Below are positions 59,001 through 64,000 of a DNA stretch of 64,000 bases, one piece after another. Every line of letters starts with the position of its first letter. Within the stretch, counting starts at the first letter, position 1. Origin of the DNA: Neelides folsomi (lineage: Eukaryota; Arthropoda; Collembola; Neelipleona; Neelidae); contig JAQGBZ010000201.1 in assembly GCA_034687125.1 (NCBI GenBank), positions 1 to 64,000 on the forward strand. The letters run 5' to 3'. The notes under the pieces are model-generated. The model made no database searches. It was given only the letters and a program-made list of their open reading frames with translations, and had not been told where the DNA came from. The position numbers were made by a program, and so were the translations under genes.

Positions 59001-62000
59001 CGTCTTCACTGTCAGCGTACCTCAAGTAAGCGACTGAATGTTTCTAATTATTTTTTCCCCTTCTTTCCCTCTCTGGTCCTTTGGCAAAAGATCAACTCGG
59101 GTATTTGAAGGAGATTCTTTTCCACAATCCTTTTCAAGGTTTCTTATATCATAAAGGCGGGGGTTTTGCCATCTCAATTAGCTCCCCCGAATCCGTCGGA
59201 GAAGCTTTGAATGAACAAAGCGGAACGAAAGGGCTTTCACCGCTTTCCAAAACTTCTTTCTCGTTTTCATTTTCCGCACTCTTTTGTTAATGGGATTCTC
59301 CCGGGTTTGCCGCAAAGACTCATTTCCCTTCATCTCTTCTCCAATTCTAATTTCTGGTGCGGCAGAGAAAAAAACTTTTATTTCATAGCTTGGGCCCAAG
59401 TGTTTAAAAACGTCTTTAAAAACTTTTTTCACAGAAATGAAGTTTCGTTTATTTTCAAGATTTTTCTTCTTCTTCAATATACTTTTTATTTTTTATATGC
59501 TTTTTTATTACTTCCTAACATTATTCTCTTTCAATGAAACCCATTTAACCATTTCCTTTCATTACAACTTTTACCATATTGAACTCCCTTTTAAGAGCTC
59601 ATTACTCTTCAGATTTCTTTTAAAATCAAAGGGGGGTAGAATTAAATCATTTTTAAACGTTTTTACTCGTGTGTAATTTTCTCCTCATTTTTACTTTAGT
59701 AGTTACTTTACTTTACTGGTTAGTTGGGTTAAGGATATGATTTTCCTTTTAAATGTTTATTTTATTAAGAAAGGTAAAATGATAAATGGACATGAAAAGA
59801 ACATAGAAATTACTCCTTGTGTTCTTGTGCACACAATGTACACATGATATTTATGAAATTACAAGAATTGTAAATATAGACAATTTTCCTATTAATTGGC
59901 TCCTTCAAAATTTTGTTTTGACCATTTGAATCCTACGAGTTGATTGAGGACATTTTCATTCATTCTAATTATTCAATTTCCGATCAACTGGAGTTGATGT
60001 CATTATTTCTTTTTATTCAGCTTGGAGTGCATATCCCGAATCCATCCCTTCCTAAATCTCTTGGTGGTCAGCTGGAAGTAAACCACGCTATTTGGCTATC
60101 AGAGTGTCATAAAATTTTGAGTACAACGGATCTGTGGGGAAGTTTTATCGAATCTCATAACGTGAGTAATTTCAGTTATATTTTTAAAAATTCCGCATTA
60201 TTCATTTATTTTAAGTTTAATTGTGTAATTTACGGTGATTTTTTGATTGTTTTTCAATGATTTTTTATTGATTTTAAAGGATATGGCCAGTAAATCAAAT
60301 GATTTAAATGACAAAGAAGTAGAAGCTAGTTTATCCAATGGACACGCCAGTGGACTTGGAAAAAAGCTAAGGAGAAATGGTAAAATTTATAACAATCATT
60401 TTGAATTAAATTTTTGAAATTAAATGTTTTTTGGCGGTTTCATTTTATTAAAATTGAAATTATTATTGTCATTTATGAGAGTACTTCATAGTTATTATTT
60501 GGGAATGAATTTAGGCCAGTCTACTCCTTCTCCATTACCAAACTCATCAGGTAGCTCTGGGTTTTCTGACGACGATAGTCTTCCGTTTGAAGAAAGAACC
60601 GGCCTCACAATACTCGAATTTGTTGAGCATTTGAAGCAAAAAGGAAGGAGAGGACTCCTTGATGAATATTCTGAAATCGTGTCCAAAAACCCAGAAGGAA
60701 CTTTTAATTGCTCTAGGTGAATTGAATTACACAATTAAGTCTAAATTACTATTTCTAACAGAGTTACTATATTTGCTCTTAATTTACTTTTAATTGGGTT
60801 TGAAGCTAATGGAGATAAATTTGTATTTGGACAGGCAACGCGGTAATTTGAACAAGAACCGGTACAGCGATGTTCTATGTTTCGACCACACACGGGTCGT
60901 ATTATCCACAGAGAGCGAAACTGAGTCGGATTACATCAATGGGAATTACGTGGATGGATACAAGCAGAAAATGGCTTTCATTTCCACACAAGGTCCACTT
61001 CCACGGACTTTTGCCGACTTTTGGAAAATGGTTTGGGAACAGAAGTGTGTCGTAATTGTGATGACGACGAGGGTAATGGAGAGAGGGCGAACGAAATGTG
61101 GTCAATATTGGCCACCAGACAAAACCTCTTCGGTTACCCATGAAGGGTTTAAGCTTGAGAATTTGGATGTGGAAGCTCATCCTGATATAGCCATCACACG
61201 GTTGAAATTAACTAACAATAAGGTAAAAGACTTGTTCAGTTCTTCATATTAAAATTAAATAAATGAAATAAATAGATGAACCAAAAGTTGGAAAGTTTTT
61301 TCATTAGGAATGGTTCTTCCTTTATAGTTGGGAGTTTCGAGAAATGTAACACATATACAATTTTTATCATGGCCTGACTATGGAGTCCCGTCGAGTGCAG
61401 CAGCAATGTTAAGCTTTCTTCAAACTATGAGGTTAAAAAGAGATTCATTTTGCTCAATTTTAATTTTTACCTACTATGTATATTATGCTTAATTAGTTAT
61501 TTGGTATAGTTAATTAAAAATTGATAATGAAAAATTAATCAAAATTAATCAAAAATTAATTAAAAATTGATCTTTTAGAAAAATTGTAATATTTAACGTA
61601 AATTTTGTAATTTAGGGAAGAACAATCATCAGGAGTAACGTCTCTTGGAAATGAATGGGATGGTCATCAATTAGGACCTCCTATCATTGTTCACTGTTCA
61701 GCTGGAATTGGACGAACAGGTAAAGTGTTGTTTAAATATTAAATTAAAATTTTAATTATTCTCATTAAAATTTAATAAATTAAAAGATTGCTTGCTGGTA
61801 TGCATTTGTCTTTATTCATGGAATGTATTTTTATATAATTTGTAGGGACGCTGTGTACAATGGATATTTGTATAAAGCGTCTCTTGGACCAAGGGACGAT
61901 CGACGTGCAAGGGACAGTTGAGAGGATTCGAAGCCAACGAGCGTACAGTATCCAAGTTCCGGAACAGTATCTCTTCTGTCATGCAGCAATGGTTGAGTTC

Positions 62001-62084
62001 GCGAGGGCGAATGATCTCCTCACTACATCTCAAGTCGAAGGGCTCCCTGACCTCCTCACAGAAGGTGATTCTGATTCTGAATGA
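53023..62084 (+). CDS. Ptpmeg2: PTP-MEG2/PTPN9: CRAL-TRIO (Sec14) domain protein tyrosine phosphatase
   Basis: Twelve exons (53023-53304, 57222-57455, 58154-58246, 58399-58539, 58891-59025, 60021-60161, 60280-60379, 60515-60716, 60835-61222, 61328-61431, 61616-61719, 61846-62084) join in phase to 720 residues. Residues 1-94 are a Ser/Asn-rich extension that vertebrate PTPN9 lacks. The CRAL-TRIO part follows (SPLSWNAGVKFLMARKFNV, GLVFIYDMTESKYSNF, ARLKKVLIVTAPLWF). After a Ser-rich linker comes a full PTP domain: NKNRYSDV, GYKQKMAFISTQGPL, CGQYWPPDK, the WPDYGVPSS loop with the general acid Asp, the P-loop HCSAGIGRTG with catalytic Cys and Arg, and the Q-loop QRAYSIQVPEQYLFC. The family acts on secretory vesicles, where the Sec14 domain binds phosphoinositides, and dephosphorylates NSF and receptors. 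Intron 1 is 3.9 kb. A poly(A) signal is at 62373. Confidence 0.97.
53305..57221. other. intron 1 of PTP-MEG2
   Basis: Large AT-rich intron with donor CAG|GTGAGT and acceptor TTTTTTTGCAG. No nested gene recognised. The open frame 56708-56505 (-) has no family resemblance. Confidence 0.6.
56880..57205 (+). repeat. degenerate GGTTTTAATAG / GAGTTTAATAATTAA repeat
   Basis: About twenty diverged copies of a 12-22 bp unit, of the form GGGTTTAATAATTAATTTTA, fill the last 330 bases of PTP-MEG2 intron 1, almost to the splice acceptor. They merge into the T-rich tract that serves as the polypyrimidine region. Confidence 0.75.
59026..60020. other. intron 5 of PTP-MEG2
   Basis: Lies between the coding exons ending TVSVPQ and starting LGVHIPNP. 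T-rich; open frames at 59081-59290 and 59211-59537 have no support. Confidence 0.6.
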
Positions 62085-64000
62085 CGATGGTTCTTTTAAG
62101 TCTACACACTTTTTACAAATTTTTTTAATTGCGGGGCCTACACGCTTCTCCCTATCTCTCTCAACCCTTTCTCCCTTCCCCTCCTTCATGTTTATCAAAG
62201 TTAAGAACAATTTAATTAAATTAATTATGTTCAAAATATAGCTCCGACAGACTCTTTATAATCGTCTTCGAACTTAAGGACAAGGATGCTTATCAAATGT
62301 ACATTCGGGTACAGGAATGTATGTAAAATATACCTATGGCTTTTACTTTTACAAAGATACTTTACAATTTACAATAAAGGAATATTTATAAAGTATGGAT
62401 ATTTAAAAAGAATGGACCTATTTATTATTGTGGAATCAATGGAAGGATAATTAATAAATTTAATTATTATTCTCAATTAAATGGGCTAATATTGGGTTAT
62501 TTAAAATTTGAAATTTTTGGACAATTTAGGAATATTTTGATACGAAATTCGAGTCATTTTTAATTGTTTTGTTTATTTTGCTAAACCTTCAATTAAAGTA
62601 GTTCAAAAGTATTTTAAAGTTTGAAATTAGAATAAGCTTTAAATTTAATAATTAATCTTAAAGTACGCATGATTAGCATGAAATGATATGAATTGTAAAA
62701 GTTTTTTTTAGTTTGTTGTTCGCAGAGATTATTTTTTATAGAAAGACAGTAATTGAAATTAATAATAATTATTTATCCTGTATGTCTTTCCATACATTTT
62801 AATTGATTTTAATAGTAAGTCCGCCTTAAAGCTTTTGGTGATGGTTTTGTATTTCAATTTTCATATTTTCAAGCTTTTGGACCTTTTTGCTATTTCTGAA
62901 TTTCTGAACGGTGTAGGTTAAACCTTTAAATGCTAATATAAATTAATCTGCTTTTAAATTAATTTGATATATCCGATATCCGATATTTTGTTTGATTATT
63001 TAGTAGATTTTAATAGCATTTAGTGAATTTTTTTTTGCTTTTACAGGCGTTTTTATTGATTGAGAACAAATAATGAATGTAATGGATAATAGAAGATTCC
63101 AGTGATTAATCGCGTTCCCGAGTCAAGTATTTTGATGATTTTTTATATATATAAATATATCAAATATTTTAAAAAATTAAAATTTTATTGTTTATGCGTA
63201 TCACAAAATGTAGAGTTGTAATTTGTCAATCGAAGAATGTGGTTAAGAAAAACTGTCAAAAATGATATTCTATAAATGAATTAAACTTTATGCATCTTAT
63301 TTAGTTAAAATATTGCCCGTTTAAAATTAATTACTAATGTGTTTTTAACCATTTTGGTGTAACATTTTATCATAGACATTAATACATATATGAGTAAGTA
63401 CCTTAAATACAGATATAGATATATCATCAATAAATACGTATTACACCACAGACATGCTAAAGATGTGTAAATAGAGTAAATAGGTTTTAAAGAGATTTTC
63501 TAGCGATTGAATATCAAATGGTAGGCAATTGAGGATTTTAAAGTAAGATTTAAGTGTGATTAGAAATATCAGATTTATAATATTAGTAATTTGCGTTTTA
63601 ATTTAATTTTTAATTTAATTTGCAATTTAAAGCAAAGTAAAAATATCATATGGGTGTGTACTGTGTATATTATATGAAAATATTATGACATGTATTATTT
63701 TATGTATATTAAGGTCAAAAGAGAAAATACTTTTCAAGGGTCAGAAATAAATCGCGGAACGTTAATTTGATGATTTTTCAAATTATGATAATAAATATTT
63801 AATTTGTAAGATTTTTTTATATTCGTCAGGTTGAAGACAATGAGGATTTGATGAATAAATAATATCGTACAAGTTTCAATGAACATCTTTTGCTTATTAT
63901 TCAGCATTCATTCATTTAATTGCACAATCAAAATTCCTTAGACTTGAAAAATATTTTTAATCTGGATTTAGTTAATAAAGGTATTTTACTCTTTTTGGTG
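62085..64000. other. 3' flank of PTP-MEG2, no gene seen
   Basis: AT-rich to the window end. The first 290 bases are probably the 3' UTR, ending after AATAAA at 62373. No exon, repeat array or RNA gene recognised afterwards. Confidence 0.55.
62373..62378 (+). terminator. poly(A) signal of PTP-MEG2
   Basis: AATAAA about 290 bases after the stop codon. Confidence 0.45.

Overview
This is an AT-rich animal nuclear window with short multi-exon genes, many GT/AG introns and scattered small DNA transposons. The protein families point to an arthropod, most likely a hexapod. I cannot name the species from the sequence. I assembled seven protein-coding genes by reading conserved peptides on both strands and checking that splice sites and reading phases agree.

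Layout. A 28-bp tandem repeat is cut by the left edge (1-104). The 3' part of a CSPG4/kon-tiki transmembrane proteoglycan gene follows (+, 2415-6318). After a gene-poor stretch come a complete CIB2-like calcium- and integrin-binding protein gene (+, 13163-17292) and, convergent with it, a large gene for an R9AP/R7BP-type anchor of RGS proteins (-, 21818-38529; six coding exons, C-terminal membrane anchor). Four genes on the + strand follow: a cysteine-rich CIMIP2/FAM166-motif protein (44140-44914), pygopus with a huge Met-Gly-Pro repeat exon (45535-47897), the mitochondrial tRNA-modifying GTPase GTPBP3/MnmE (48537-50990), and the Sec14-domain tyrosine phosphatase PTP-MEG2/PTPN9 (53023-62084). 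The right end is 3' flank with no gene seen.

Mobile DNA. Several short Tc1/mariner-type deletion derivatives and MITEs lie in introns and intergenic DNA. They start with CAGGG or CTAGG/CCAGG and are flanked by TA (7573-7989, 15970-16368, 22463-22984, 29965-30040, 35313-35865, 37495-37569). Some still carry scraps of transposase. Two other inverted-repeat elements (15395-15510, 26791-26959) are of unknown family. No retrovirus-like element, CRISPR array or RNA gene was recognised.

The genes serve unrelated pathways: muscle attachment and adhesion (kon), sensory transduction (CIB2 and the RGS anchor), cilia (CIMIP2-like), Wnt transcription (pygo), mitochondrial tRNA modification (GTPBP3), and phosphotyrosine signalling with lipid binding (PTP-MEG2). 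The two sensory-type neighbours, the oversized repeat in pygo and the cysteine-rich CIMIP2-like gene are the most interesting points. I see no clearly new multi-gene system.
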